A stretch of DNA of 37,176 nt, from contig JAICMR010000015.1 of assembly GCA_025929155.1 (NCBI GenBank), positions 1-37,176 of the forward strand. The letters are read 5' to 3'. Shown here piece by piece: positions 16,552 to 25,050 of the stretch. Positions within the stretch are counted from its first letter, which is position 1, and each line of letters opens with the position of its first letter. The translations under genes and the position numbers were made by a program. This stretch comes from Chthoniobacterales bacterium. Lineage in GTDB: Bacteria; Verrucomicrobiota; Verrucomicrobiia; Chthoniobacterales; UBA10450. A model generated the notes under the pieces. That model ran no database searches and was not told the origin of the DNA. It saw nothing but the letters and a program-made list of their open reading frames with translations.

Positions 16552-16666
16552 GTGTTAATGAGCTGCCAGAGTAAATTCTGAAGTGACCTCGCCGCTCGAA
16601 GAAGCCGGGCAGGATGGGGGGAAGATGCTTCGGCGACGAAAGCATGACACGGTCTAAGCTTTGGGC

Positions 16667-19408
16667 ATGAATGCTGAAGAAAAACGCCTCGCGGAAAACG
16701 ACCAACGCGCTGAACGCTGGCATCTCTGGGGACCGTACCTGAGTGATCGACAATGGAGCACGGTGCGCGAGGACTACAGCCCGAATGGCGACGCCTGGAA
16801 TTATTTTCCGCACGAACACGCTCGCTCCCGAGCCTATCGCTGGGGCGAAGATGGCATCGGCGGGATCAGTGATTTCAAACAGCGGCTTTGCTTCGCGCCC
16901 GCCTTCTGGAACGGCCGCGATCCCATTTTAAAGGAGCGATTGTTCGGCCTCACCGGGCCGGAAGGAAATCACGGCGAAGATGTAAAGGAGATTTATTTCT
17001 ACGAGGACAACACTCCGACCCATTCTTACATGCGGATGGTTTATCGTTATCCGCAGGCGGCATTTCCCTACGAAGAACTCGTCCGGGAAAATGCTGCGCG
17101 CTCGCGGATGGAACCGGAGTTCGAGCTCTGGGACACCGGCATATTGCGGGATAACCGCTATTTCGACATCACGATCGAATATGCGAAAGCCGCGGCGGAT
17201 GACCTGCTCATCCGGATCAGCCTAACGAATCGTGGCCCGGAACGGGCGCCGCTTCAGCTCCTGCCGATGCTCTGGTTTCGAAACACCTGGAGCTGGGGGA
17301 ACGATGGCCGCCGGCCCAACCTGCGCGTCGGCAAGCCGCATCTCGAGGGGCACCTTGTGATCGAGGCGGGCCATCACTCGCTGGGCGAATATCGGTTGCT
17401 CTGCGAAGCGGCGGACGACCTGCTGTTCACCGAGAACGACACGAATGTGCAGCTTCTCTACGGCGTGCCGAATTCCGCGGTCGCGGTCAAGGATGCGTTT
17501 CACGACTTTGTCGTTAGGCAAAAAATCGACGCGGTGAATCCGCAACAGATCGGGACGAAAGCGGCGGCGCTTTACCGGCTGGAGCTTGAACCGGAAGAAA
17601 CGCGCGTTATCAGGCTGCGGCTCGCAGTGGTAGCCAGGGCCACAGACCCCGCTGTCGTTCGAGCAGACGCAGCAGATCGGCCGGAGTCAGCGCCTCCGGC
17701 TGCCGTCGGGCTCGCTGATTTCGAGGATATTTTTTCACGGCGTCGCGCGGAAGCGGATGAGTTTCACGCGGCGCTCGCGCCGCCCTCGCTCAGTCTCGAG
17801 CAAGCTGCAATCCAACGGCAGGCTCTCGCCGGCATGCTCTGGACGAAGCAGTTTTACTACTACTTCGTCGAGCAGTGGCTCGAGGGTGATCCGGCCCAGA
17901 CGCCTCCGCCTAACGAGCGTAAGACCGGCCGGAATTCCGGCTGGACTCATCTCAACAACGAACGCGTCATGTCGATGCCGGATGGCTGGGAATATCCCTG
18001 GTTTGCCTGCTGGGATCTCGCCTTCCATTGCATCACCCTCGCGCTCGTCGATGCGCATTTCGCGAAGGGCCAGCTCGACCTCATCGTGCGCGAATGGTAT
18101 CAGCATCCAAACGGGCAACTCCCGGCCTACGAATGGAACTTTTCCGACGTCAATCCGCCGGTGATCGGTTGGGCGGCCTGGCGGGTTTACAAAATCGAGC
18201 AACGCCGAACGGGGAAGGGGGATCGCGCTTTCCTCGAAACGATCTTTCACAAGCTGTTGATCAATTTTACCTGGTGGGTGAATCGGAAAGACCTCGGAGG
18301 CCGCAACATTTTCGAGGGCGGTTTTCTTGGGCTCGACAACATCGGCGTCTTCGACCGGAGCGCCTCCTTTTCCGACGGCAGCCGGCTCGAACAAAGCGAC
18401 GGCACGAGTTGGATGGGGATGTTTTGCCTAACGATGATGCGAACGGCGCTCGAGCTCGCCCGCGAAAATCCGGTTTACGAGAATATCGCGACCAAGTTTT
18501 TCGAACATTTTCTCGGGATCGCCGGTGCGATGAACAATGTGGGCGGCAAAGGCATCGGACTGTGGGATGAAGCGGATGAGTTCTTCTACGACGTGCTGCA
18601 CACGCCCGACGAGCGCTACCTGCCGCTGCGCCTGCGCTCGCTAGTCGGCTTGATGCCGCTCCTCGCGGTCGAGACGATCGAGCCGGAACTCCTCGACGCG
18701 ATGCCCGGTTTCAAGGAACGGCTCGAATGGTATCTGAGTAATCGTCCTGACCTCGCCTCCCTCATTTCGCGGTGGCAGGAACCGGGGGCGGGCGAGCGAC
18801 GGCTGATCGCGCTGACCCGGGGACATCGGATGAAATGTTTGCTCCGACGGATGCTGGATCCGGACGAATTTCTGAGCGATTACGGCGTCCGCTCGGTCAG
18901 CAAGTTTCACAAGGATCACCCCTACGTGCTGGACGTGTATGGTGAAACGAAGGTGGTGAACTATGAAGCGGCGGACTCGGAAACCGGCCTCTTCGGCGGC
19001 AACTCAAACTGGCGCGGACCGGTCTGGTTCCCGATCAATTATCTGCTGATCGAGTCGCTCCAGAAGTTTCACCATTACTACGGCGACGAGTTTCAGGTAG
19101 AATGCCCGACCGGCTCGGGAAAGTATAGATCGCTCGATGGTGTCGCGGACGAACTTTCGAACCGGTTGATTAAGATCTGGCTGCGCGACGAGCGCGGGGA
19201 ACGGCCTTTTGCGGGCCGGCTGGGCGACTCGTTAGGCAAGGAAGCCGATCGAGATCGCTACCTGTTTCACGAATTTTTCCACGGCGAAAATGGCGCCGGT
19301 CTGGGCGCGAGCCATCAAACTGGCTGGACTGGGTTGGTCGCAAAGCTGATTCAGCAACAGGGTAGTCGCGGCACGATCGGGCCGCGCGATCCGTTTACGG
19401 ACTTGTGA
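16667..19408 (+). CDS. GH63-like glucosidase (MGH1-type glycoside hydrolase)
   Basis: 913 residues, soluble, no signal peptide. It begins ERWHLWGPYLSDRQWSTVRE, a typical opening of the large GH63-like cytoplasmic hydrolases. An (alpha/alpha)6-barrel region contains DGWEYPWFACWDLAFHCITL, NGQLPAYEWNFSDVNPPVIGW, GLDNIGVFDRS and NSNWRGPVWFPINYLLIESL. In GH63 the acids act on alpha-glucosyl bonds. The likely catalytic acids lie in the DLAF and EWNFSDVNPP regions, which is inference from family position. Substrate is uncertain: glucosylglycerate, mannosylglycerate or oligosaccharides. A stop codon lies just upstream of a TTG at 16661, so the ATG at 16667 is preferred. No clear ribosome site. Five TCGTTAGGC words fall inside it, the densest run of any gene. 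Confidence 0.88.
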   Translation: MNAEEKRLAENDQRAERWHLWGPYLSDRQWSTVREDYSPNGDAWNYFPHEHARSRAYRWGEDGIGGISDFKQRLCFAPAFWNGRDPILKERLFGLTGPEGNHGEDVKEIYFYEDNTPTHSYMRMVYRYPQAAFPYEELVRENAARSRMEPEFELWDTGILRDNRYFDITIEYAKAAADDLLIRISLTNRGPERAPLQLLPMLWFRNTWSWGNDGRRPNLRVGKPHLEGHLVIEAGHHSLGEYRLLCEAADDLLFTENDTNVQLLYGVPNSAVAVKDAFHDFVVRQKIDAVNPQQIGTKAAALYRLELEPEETRVIRLRLAVVARATDPAVVRADAADRPESAPPAAVGLADFEDIFSRRRAEADEFHAALAPPSLSLEQAAIQRQALAGMLWTKQFYYYFVEQWLEGDPAQTPPPNERKTGRNSGWTHLNNERVMSMPDGWEYPWFACWDLAFHCITLALVDAHFAKGQLDLIVREWYQHPNGQLPAYEWNFSDVNPPVIGWAAWRVYKIEQRRTGKGDRAFLETIFHKLLINFTWWVNRKDLGGRNIFEGGFLGLDNIGVFDRSASFSDGSRLEQSDGTSWMGMFCLTMMRTALELARENPVYENIATKFFEHFLGIAGAMNNVGGKGIGLWDEADEFFYDVLHTPDERYLPLRLRSLVGLMPLLAVETIEPELLDAMPGFKERLEWYLSNRPDLASLISRWQEPGAGERRLIALTRGHRMKCLLRRMLDPDEFLSDYGVRSVSKFHKDHPYVLDVYGETKVVNYEAADSETGLFGGNSNWRGPVWFPINYLLIESLQKFHHYYGDEFQVECPTGSGKYRSLDGVADELSNRLIKIWLRDERGERPFAGRLGDSLGKEADRDRYLFHEFFHGENGAGLGASHQTGWTGLVAKLIQQQGSRGTIGPRDPFTDL

Positions 19409-19502
19409 TGAAATGAACCGCCGAGGCCACGGAATCTGAAGCGCACGCGCCCTCGCCGCTCGCTCCTGCTAACAGATCGAGTCGCGGCCTTTCGAAACTC
19501 TT

Positions 19503-19517
19503 TTGGGCTGAGCCCAA
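19503..19517. terminator. Short hairpin between convergent genes (possible terminator)
   Basis: TTGGGC (19503-19508) and GCCCAA (19512-19517) form a 6-bp stem with loop TGA in the 163 bases between the glucosidase and the RND gene, which converge here. Neither strand has a proper T-run after it, so a terminator role is only suggested by position. Confidence 0.3.
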
Positions 19518-19571
19518 TACCAACACGCGCGCGCTCTTCCGCCTCCGCTGCTGCTTTTCGTTAGGCGAAAC

Positions 19572-22500
19572 CTACCGTACTGCCACCGGCTCGGGAGCCG
19601 GCAACCCGGGCGCGCCATGCTTTTCGGCTTCCGCTTCGTGATGACTGTGCGCACTCCGCAGGAACGGCACCCGATCGAGTACGCTCTCCTGGAACCACTC
19701 GAGCGCGAGGTAGATCACCGGTGTGATGTAAAGCGTGATCAACTGCGACACGATCAATCCGCCGACGATGACCAACCCCAGCGGCCGTCGTGAAGAACCT
19801 TCTGCGCCGACGCCGAGTGCGATCGGAAGCGCCCCCATCAACGCGGCCAGCGTCGTCATGATAATCGGCCGAAACCGTTCCACGCTCGCTTCGTGAATCG
19901 CCGCACGCCGCTCGTACCCTTCGTCGAGCCGATGGAGCGCAAAGTCCACGATCATGATGCCGTTCTTCTTCACGATGCCCATCAGAAGGAAGAGCCCGAT
20001 CACCGAGTAAAGCGAGAGCGACGAGCCGAATAGCCAAAGCGTGCCAAGCCCGCCGACCACCGCGGGGAAAAGTGTCGAGAGCACTGTGATGGGATGCACG
20101 TAGCTCTCGTAAAGAATGCCCAAAATCACATACATCACGAATACCGCCGCGATCACGAGCAACGGCAGCGCGGAGAAGAGCTGCTGGAGGACGAGGCCTT
20201 CGCCCTGAAGCTCGCCGTGCACCGTTCCCGGCAAAATCTGCGCTGCGGTTTTGTCGATAAAGTTGGTGACATCGCCGAGCGCGGCGTCCGGCTTAATATC
20301 GAAGCCGAACGTGACGCTGGTGAATTGGTTGACGTGGTTCACCGACTGCAAGCCGAGCGTCTCCTTCGCGTCCGTCATGGTGCGGATCGGCACGAGCTTA
20401 TCGCCGCCAGCATCGGGTTTCACATAAAGCCAGCGGAAATCCTTGGGACCCTCGCGCGCCGAATCTTCCGCTTCCACGATCACCTGGTATTGGTCGTCAG
20501 CCTCCTTAATCAGGTAAACGTAGTTCTGCGAATAAGCCGCTCGCAGCAGGCTTTCGATCTGTGTCGTGGAAATCCCATAAACACTCGCGCGCGAGCGGTC
20601 GATGTGGATGTCGAGGTTCGGGTTATTCTGGAAAAGGTCCGAGCGCGGCGGGTTCGCGAACCCCGGATAATCCGCGAGTTTGGCCTGCAATTTACCGGCC
20701 GCTTCGTAAACGTCCTGAGGCACGATTCCGCTCAGCACATAAGTGTAGCGTCCAAAAGAACTGCCCGTGCCACCGACATCGATACGCAGGACCGGCTGCG
20801 GATTTAAGGTCGGAAAGATCCCGGGAATTCCACTGGTCGCCTTGCGCAACTGCTCCGCCACGGTGTCGATGTCGGGACGCTTGCTCGGGTCCTTTAGAAA
20901 GATGTAGCTGAAAATTCCCGCCGCCTGACCGGTGCGTCCGGCGACGGTGAAATATTTGTCGACCGCAGGATTGGCCTGCAAAATCGGATCGATCTTATCC
21001 TGCAAAGCCTTTTGCGCCTCCGGGGAAGAGCCTTCCTTGACGATAAAAAATCCGCGGATCGTCGAAGAGTCGCCGGTCGGCAGCAAAGTGAACGGCAGGT
21101 GCGTGAAGAAAAACCAGACGCCGACAACGCAGGCAAGAATGATTGGGAGCGCGAGCCAGCCATGATCGAGAAACTTGTCGAGCGTCCGGCCATAGGCATC
21201 GCGAATCGGAAGGAAAAAGCGGTTCACGAAACGTTGCATCCAACTGTCGTGATGCCCCGCGCCGCGTTCCGCTAAAATCCGCGAACACATCAGCGGCGTG
21301 AGCGTGAGCGAGATCAAGCCGGAAGCGAAAATCGCCACGATGATCGTGACGGCGAATTCACGGAAGATTCTGCCTAACAATCCCGGCATAAAAGCGAGCG
21401 GGATGAAAACCGCCGCGAGCGAGAGCGTCATCGAGAGAATCGTGAAAGAGATTTCGCCCGCGCTGTTGAGAGTCGCGCGGTAGATCGATTCGCCGGCTTC
21501 CGCGCGGCGAACGACGTTCTCGAGAAACACGATCGCGTCATCGACCAGGAACCCGATTGCGAGCGTCAGTGCCATGAGCGTGAGGTTGTTCACGGAATAA
21601 CCAAGCCACCACATCGCGACGAAGGTGATCAGGAACGACATCGGCAGCGCGACCATCGGGATGAGCGTGTCGCCCGCGCGGCCAAGAAAAACGAAGATGA
21701 CGCCGATGACGAGGACGAACGCGATCGCGAGCGTGAACTCGACGTCATGGAGTGAATCGACAATCGATTGAGAACGGTCGTGAACCGGGATCAGGTGAAT
21801 GGAGCCGGGCAACTCGCGCTCCAGTCCGGGCAAAAGATCGACCACGGATCGGGCGACAGCCACGGCATTCGCGCCGGCCTGACGGGAGACGGCGAGCACC
21901 ACGACTGACGCGGGCGGCTCATAACCTCGCGCAAAGAAATGCCGCGAAGACCGTTCGTCGGAGACGCCGTCGATCACTTTCGCGACGTCGCGCAAATAAA
22001 CCGGCGAGCCGTCAGCACCCTGCTTGACGATGATGTTGCTGTATCCTTCAGCAGTCGAAACCTGCCCCTGCGGCCGGAGCGTGATCGACTTGTGCACCCC
22101 ATCAAACTGTCCTGCGCCAGCGTAGGAGGTGCTGGCTCGGATGGCCGCGCTCAGTTCATTGAACGTCATGTTGCGCGCGGTCAGTTTTCCCGGATCGACT
22201 TTGATCCGGACGGCGCTTTTCACCCCGTAAACATTCACTTCCGAGACGCCCGGCAGGATATTGATCCGCTGCTGTACCTCGGTGGTGGCGTAGCGATAAA
22301 GTTCGCCGCTGCTGAGCGTGGCGCTCGTCAGAGAAAGGTAAATGACTGGCGAATCGTTCGGGTTCGATTTCGTGAAAGTAGGCGGGCTTGGGAGGTCGTT
22401 AGGCAATTGTCCGCTCGCGGCCTGGATCGCCGATTGCACATCGGTTGCGGCGGCGTCGATGTTCTTGGACAGGTTGAATTGCAGGGTAATCGAAGTGCTG

Positions 22501-22889
22501 CCCTGCGTGCTTGTGCTGGTCGTGAGCTCGAGCCCGGGAATCTGGGTAAACTGCTTTTCGAGCGGCGATGCGACGGTGTTCGCCATCGTCTCCGGGTTCG
22601 CGCCCGGATAAGAAGCGAAGACGCGAATGACTGGATAATCGACGGCCGGCAGATCGTTCACCGCCAGCTGCTGATAGGTGATGATGCCGAAGACAATGAT
22701 CGACGCCGTCAGCAGCATCGTCATGACCGGCCGCTGGATGAAAGGTCGGGAAAGGCCGGACGAAAATTGCGTCAGCTTTTGCACGGCCGTGCTCTTCGGT
22801 TTCTCCGGCGGCACGCCGCGATCGGAACTGTGGCGTTGGCCACTGCCGTTGCCACCGCCGTTCTGGCCGTCATGTGGGGCGTTTGCCAT
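19572..22889 (-). CDS. RND efflux transporter permease, MdtB/MdtC-like (HAE1 family)
   Basis: 1105 residues, normal for the family. The N-terminus reads SRPFIQRPVMTMLLTASIIV (first membrane helix), followed by the porter domain (VDYPVIRVFASYPGANPETM, QFNLSKNIDAAATDVQSAI). The proton-relay Asp pair is in GFLVDDAIVFLENVVRR of helix 4. Twelve helices in two halves are expected; the second half shows YVILGILYESYVHPITVLST and LLMGIVKKNGIMIVDFAL. The family exports drugs, bile salts or other amphiphiles in exchange for protons across the inner membrane. It starts three bases after the membrane fusion gene stop, as the last gene of the marR operon. No outer-membrane channel gene is adjacent, so a TolC-like partner must be elsewhere. 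Confidence 0.95.
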   Translation of the reverse strand: MANAPHDGQNGGGNGSGQRHSSDRGVPPEKPKSTAVQKLTQFSSGLSRPFIQRPVMTMLLTASIIVFGIITYQQLAVNDLPAVDYPVIRVFASYPGANPETMANTVASPLEKQFTQIPGLELTTSTSTQGSTSITLQFNLSKNIDAAATDVQSAIQAASGQLPNDLPSPPTFTKSNPNDSPVIYLSLTSATLSSGELYRYATTEVQQRINILPGVSEVNVYGVKSAVRIKVDPGKLTARNMTFNELSAAIRASTSYAGAGQFDGVHKSITLRPQGQVSTAEGYSNIIVKQGADGSPVYLRDVAKVIDGVSDERSSRHFFARGYEPPASVVVLAVSRQAGANAVAVARSVVDLLPGLERELPGSIHLIPVHDRSQSIVDSLHDVEFTLAIAFVLVIGVIFVFLGRAGDTLIPMVALPMSFLITFVAMWWLGYSVNNLTLMALTLAIGFLVDDAIVFLENVVRRAEAGESIYRATLNSAGEISFTILSMTLSLAAVFIPLAFMPGLLGRIFREFAVTIIVAIFASGLISLTLTPLMCSRILAERGAGHHDSWMQRFVNRFFLPIRDAYGRTLDKFLDHGWLALPIILACVVGVWFFFTHLPFTLLPTGDSSTIRGFFIVKEGSSPEAQKALQDKIDPILQANPAVDKYFTVAGRTGQAAGIFSYIFLKDPSKRPDIDTVAEQLRKATSGIPGIFPTLNPQPVLRIDVGGTGSSFGRYTYVLSGIVPQDVYEAAGKLQAKLADYPGFANPPRSDLFQNNPNLDIHIDRSRASVYGISTTQIESLLRAAYSQNYVYLIKEADDQYQVIVEAEDSAREGPKDFRWLYVKPDAGGDKLVPIRTMTDAKETLGLQSVNHVNQFTSVTFGFDIKPDAALGDVTNFIDKTAAQILPGTVHGELQGEGLVLQQLFSALPLLVIAAVFVMYVILGILYESYVHPITVLSTLFPAVVGGLGTLWLFGSSLSLYSVIGLFLLMGIVKKNGIMIVDFALHRLDEGYERRAAIHEASVERFRPIIMTTLAALMGALPIALGVGAEGSSRRPLGLVIVGGLIVSQLITLYITPVIYLALEWFQESVLDRVPFLRSAHSHHEAEAEKHGAPGLPAPEPVAVR

Positions 22890-22892
22890 TCG

Positions 22893-24077
22893 TCAGGGCG
22901 CCGCGCTCGCTGATTCGCGATCGTTAGGCGCTGGTTGCCCGGTGGTCTTCACCGCCACTTTTTGACCCGGCGCCAGTTGGAGCTGTCCCAGTGTGACGAC
23001 CCGTTCGCCGGGTTCCACCCCTTTGGTGACTACGGTCAGGTCGCCATCCTGTTTTTGGCCTACCGTGACCTGCCGAAGATCGAGCGTGGAATCATTTTTC
23101 ACCACGAAAAGATACGGACCTTTTTCGCCGATCTGGACCGCGCCGCTCGGCACGAGCTTCGCATCTTTCACAACATCGAGAATCAAGCGCACGTGAACGA
23201 ACTGTGACGGCCAGAGCTGGTGCTTCGGATTCGGCGTAGTCCCCCGAGCCTGGATCGTGCCGGTGCCGGGTTGCACGGTGTTGGCGATGAAATAGAGACG
23301 GCCTTCCTGCGCTGCGAATCCATCGTCCTCGGCATCGGTCAGCACTTTGAGATTTGGGCCGTTGAGATATTTGCGCACCAACGGGAGGTCGGGTTCAGCG
23401 ACCGTAAAATCGGTGTAGATCGGATCGAGATTGTCGATCTGCACGAGCACCGCACCGCCGCTGCCCGGGCTGACCGTATTGCCGACGTCGATCTGCCGAA
23501 GCCCGGCGCGGCCGTCGATCGGCGAGCGGATCGTGCAGTAATCAAGATTCACCTTCGCCGCCTCGACCGCCGCGGAGGTGCGCATGGCGTTGGCTTTCGC
23601 GGTATCAAGATCCTGCGATGCGGTCACACCCTTGGCCCGCAACTCCATCTGCCGTTTCAGATTGGATTGAGCGAGCATGTCGTCTGCCTTGGCGGAGTCG
23701 AGCGCAGCCTGGTAAGGCCGCTTATCGATCGTGAAGAGGATGTCTCCTTTCTTGATGTCGGCGCCGTCTTTGAAATCGCGCGAGACGATCTGCCCGGCGA
23801 CCTGCGCCTGGACCTGCACGCTCTCGTTGGCCGCGCAGGTGCCGATTTCATCCAGATAAAGCGGCACGTCTTTCGTGATCACCTTTGCCACGGAAACCGG
23901 TCGCGGCGGGGGCGGCGCTTCTTCCTTTTTGGAGCCGCCGAGGAGGCGGAAGAGCAAAAACGCGACGATCAAGAGAACGATCGCGCCGATCACGTAGGTG
24001 CCTTTTCGGCTGGCCTTGCGCTCGCTCTCTCCCACTGCGGCGCGAGCGGCCACGTTCATTTTTTGCGCAGAGATCAT
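22893..24077 (-). CDS. RND efflux periplasmic adaptor (membrane fusion protein), MdtA-like
   Basis: 394 residues from the ATG at 24077. The open frame extends further upstream, but that part only shadows marR, and ATG 24077 overlaps the marR stop by four bases (ATGA), a normal coupling. One membrane helix lies at about 28-46 (VIGAIVLLIVAFLLFRLLG). The lipoyl-like part is VQAQVAGQIVSRDFKDGADI with KKGDILFTID, followed by the alpha-hairpin (about 125-180). The second lipoyl half is CTIRSPIDGRAGLRQIDVGN, then beta-barrel and membrane-proximal domains. The protein links the inner-membrane pump to an outer-membrane channel. A TCGTTAGGC word sits at the very end, read as Pro-Asn-Asp. Confidence 0.93.
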   Translation of the reverse strand: MISAQKMNVAARAAVGESERKASRKGTYVIGAIVLLIVAFLLFRLLGGSKKEEAPPPPRPVSVAKVITKDVPLYLDEIGTCAANESVQVQAQVAGQIVSRDFKDGADIKKGDILFTIDKRPYQAALDSAKADDMLAQSNLKRQMELRAKGVTASQDLDTAKANAMRTSAAVEAAKVNLDYCTIRSPIDGRAGLRQIDVGNTVSPGSGGAVLVQIDNLDPIYTDFTVAEPDLPLVRKYLNGPNLKVLTDAEDDGFAAQEGRLYFIANTVQPGTGTIQARGTTPNPKHQLWPSQFVHVRLILDVVKDAKLVPSGAVQIGEKGPYLFVVKNDSTLDLRQVTVGQKQDGDLTVVTKGVEPGERVVTLGQLQLAPGQKVAVKTTGQPAPNDRESASAAP

Positions 24078-24565
24078 TTCGCTATCCGACGTTTCGTTTC
24101 CATGGAAGTTCCATTTGTGCCGTTGCTGCCGGTTGCCTGACCTTCGAGTGCTTTGCAACGGATTTCGTTCAAGACTCGCAGGCACGTCTGCAGATCCTTT
24201 GGAGAAATCGTCTCTATCAGTTCGTGCCGCAGATCGCGTGCGGTTTGCTCGATGCGATGGAGAAGCGCGCTCGTTTTGCGTTGCAGATGAACCGTCTTGC
24301 AGCGTCGGTCGTGCTCGGCGCTCTGGCGTTTGATCCAGCCATCGCTCTCCATGCTGGCGAGGGAACGAGCGAGGGTCGGCTCCTCGATTCCGAGACGCTC
24401 GGCCAGTTCGCACTGGGTGAGATGGCCCTCTGAAAGATGCGCAATCGTGCGCCATTTCGCCTGACTCAACCCAAGCGGTCGCAGGCGTTGGTCAAGCCGC
24501 TGGCGCCAGATGCGAGACGTCTGGTGAATTAGCTGGCCAATGGATTCGGGGTCGAGAGCGGACAT
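24074..24565 (-). CDS. MarR family transcriptional regulator
   Basis: 163 residues. The winged helix is clear: LGLSQAKWRTIAHLSEGHLT, then CELAERLGIEEPTLARSLAS (recognition helix) and ESDGWIKRQSAEHDRRCKTVHL (wing with the conserved DRR). Dimerisation helices flank it at both ends. As the first gene of the efflux operon it most likely represses its own operon and is released by a small-molecule ligand (family knowledge). An exact inverted repeat overlaps its start codon and the probable -10 box. Its stop overlaps the adaptor gene start. The spacing leaves no room for a normal ribosome site, so translation may be leaderless or start at an internal codon. Confidence 0.92.
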   Translation of the reverse strand: MSALDPESIGQLIHQTSRIWRQRLDQRLRPLGLSQAKWRTIAHLSEGHLTQCELAERLGIEEPTLARSLASMESDGWIKRQSAEHDRRCKTVHLQRKTSALLHRIEQTARDLRHELIETISPKDLQTCLRVLNEIRCKALEGQATGSNGTNGTSMETKRRIAK

Positions 24566-24582
24566 CGTTAGCGTGCTAACGA
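24565..24582 (-). promoter_or_regulatory. MarR operator, perfect palindrome
   Basis: TCGTTAGC (24565-24572), GT, GCTAACGA (24575-24582) is an exact 8-bp inverted repeat with a two-base spacer. It touches the marR start codon and covers the likely -10 element, as expected for autorepression by a MarR dimer. It shares the first seven bases TCGTTAG with the dispersed TCGTTAGGC word, which may be coincidence. Confidence 0.75.
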
Positions 24583-24605
24583 ATCCCTTTCTGCGCGGAT
24601 GTCAA
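24577..24605 (-). promoter_or_regulatory. Probable promoter of the marR efflux operon
   Basis: On the minus strand a perfect -35 box TTGACA (24605-24600) is followed by a 17-base spacer and TCGTTA (24582-24577) as a weak -10 box. The -10 lies inside the operator palindrome, so repressor binding would block RNA polymerase. Transcription would start within a few bases of the marR ATG. Confidence 0.5.
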
Positions 24606-24624
24606 TCCGCGGCCGCATCTGATA

Positions 24625-24692
24625 CTTGCACTTTAACTTCCACCTGCACTCCGCAGCCCGGAGAGGTGGAAGTGCAAGCTGATGTGCAGGTG
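24625..24692. repeat. Overlapping inverted repeats with alternative pairings
   Basis: CTTGCACTT (24625-24633) can pair with AAGTGCAAG (24670-24678), and CTTCCACCT (24637-24645) with AGGTGGAAG (24664-24672). CACCTGCAC (24641-24649) can instead pair with GTGCAGGTG (24684-24692). The pairings compete. The region lies between the lipoprotein stop and the marR promoter; it could end the lipoprotein transcript or be a repeat remnant. No T-run is present. Confidence 0.45.
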
Positions 24693-24723
24693 CGTGAAGC
24701 GCAGCGCGCTTCTCCCCGTGTTC

Positions 24724-25050
24724 TTACCCCGGAGGATACTGAACTTTTGCGTCGGCCGAGTAATCGGCCGGCGGCGCCTCGATCTCCACGAACGCGACCG
24801 TAGTCTCGTGAGATTCCAGGTGGATCTTCTTTTCAGCCCGAAAGGTTTTGCCCGTTTTTCGGTCGGTCAGTTTTGCTTCAAGTTCTAGCTCACCCTGGCC
24901 GGCGGTTTGGTTGCGCACTTCGGCGACCAGTGTGTAGGGAGCGCCCGTTTGTTCTGGCGGTCGCAAATCAACCCGGATAACGACCGGCTTCGGCCCGAGG
25001 CATGCGCTAAGAAGCAGCGCGAGATTGCAAAATGCGATTCGGCGGTTCAT
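24724..25050 (-). CDS. Small predicted lipoprotein
   Basis: 108 residues from the ATG at 25050. This start gives a clean lipoprotein signal: MNRRIAFCNLALLLSACLG, with the lipobox LSAC and Cys17 as the modified residue. The frame continues upstream, but that part only shadows the neighbouring gene. The mature part is beta-rich (VVIRVDLRPPEQTGAPYTLV, AEVRNQTAGQGELELEAKLT, ETTVAFVEIEAPP), like a single immunoglobulin-like sandwich. No family is recognised. Its start overlaps the stop of the membrane protein upstream by four bases, so the two are co-translated and probably work together at the envelope. Confidence 0.75.
   Translation of the reverse strand: MNRRIAFCNLALLLSACLGPKPVVIRVDLRPPEQTGAPYTLVAEVRNQTAGQGELELEAKLTDRKTGKTFRAEKKIHLESHETTVAFVEIEAPPADYSADAKVQYPPG

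Noticed and set aside
24078-24455. 126-residue extension of the efflux adaptor.
   Set aside because: It reads marR in another frame; the ATG at 24077 with ATGA overlap and a membrane helix nearby is far better.
24540-24803. Small plus-strand frame with a VEVQADVQV-like repeat upstream of marR.
   Set aside because: It arises from the inverted repeats and overlaps the lipoprotein and marR ends; no start signal.
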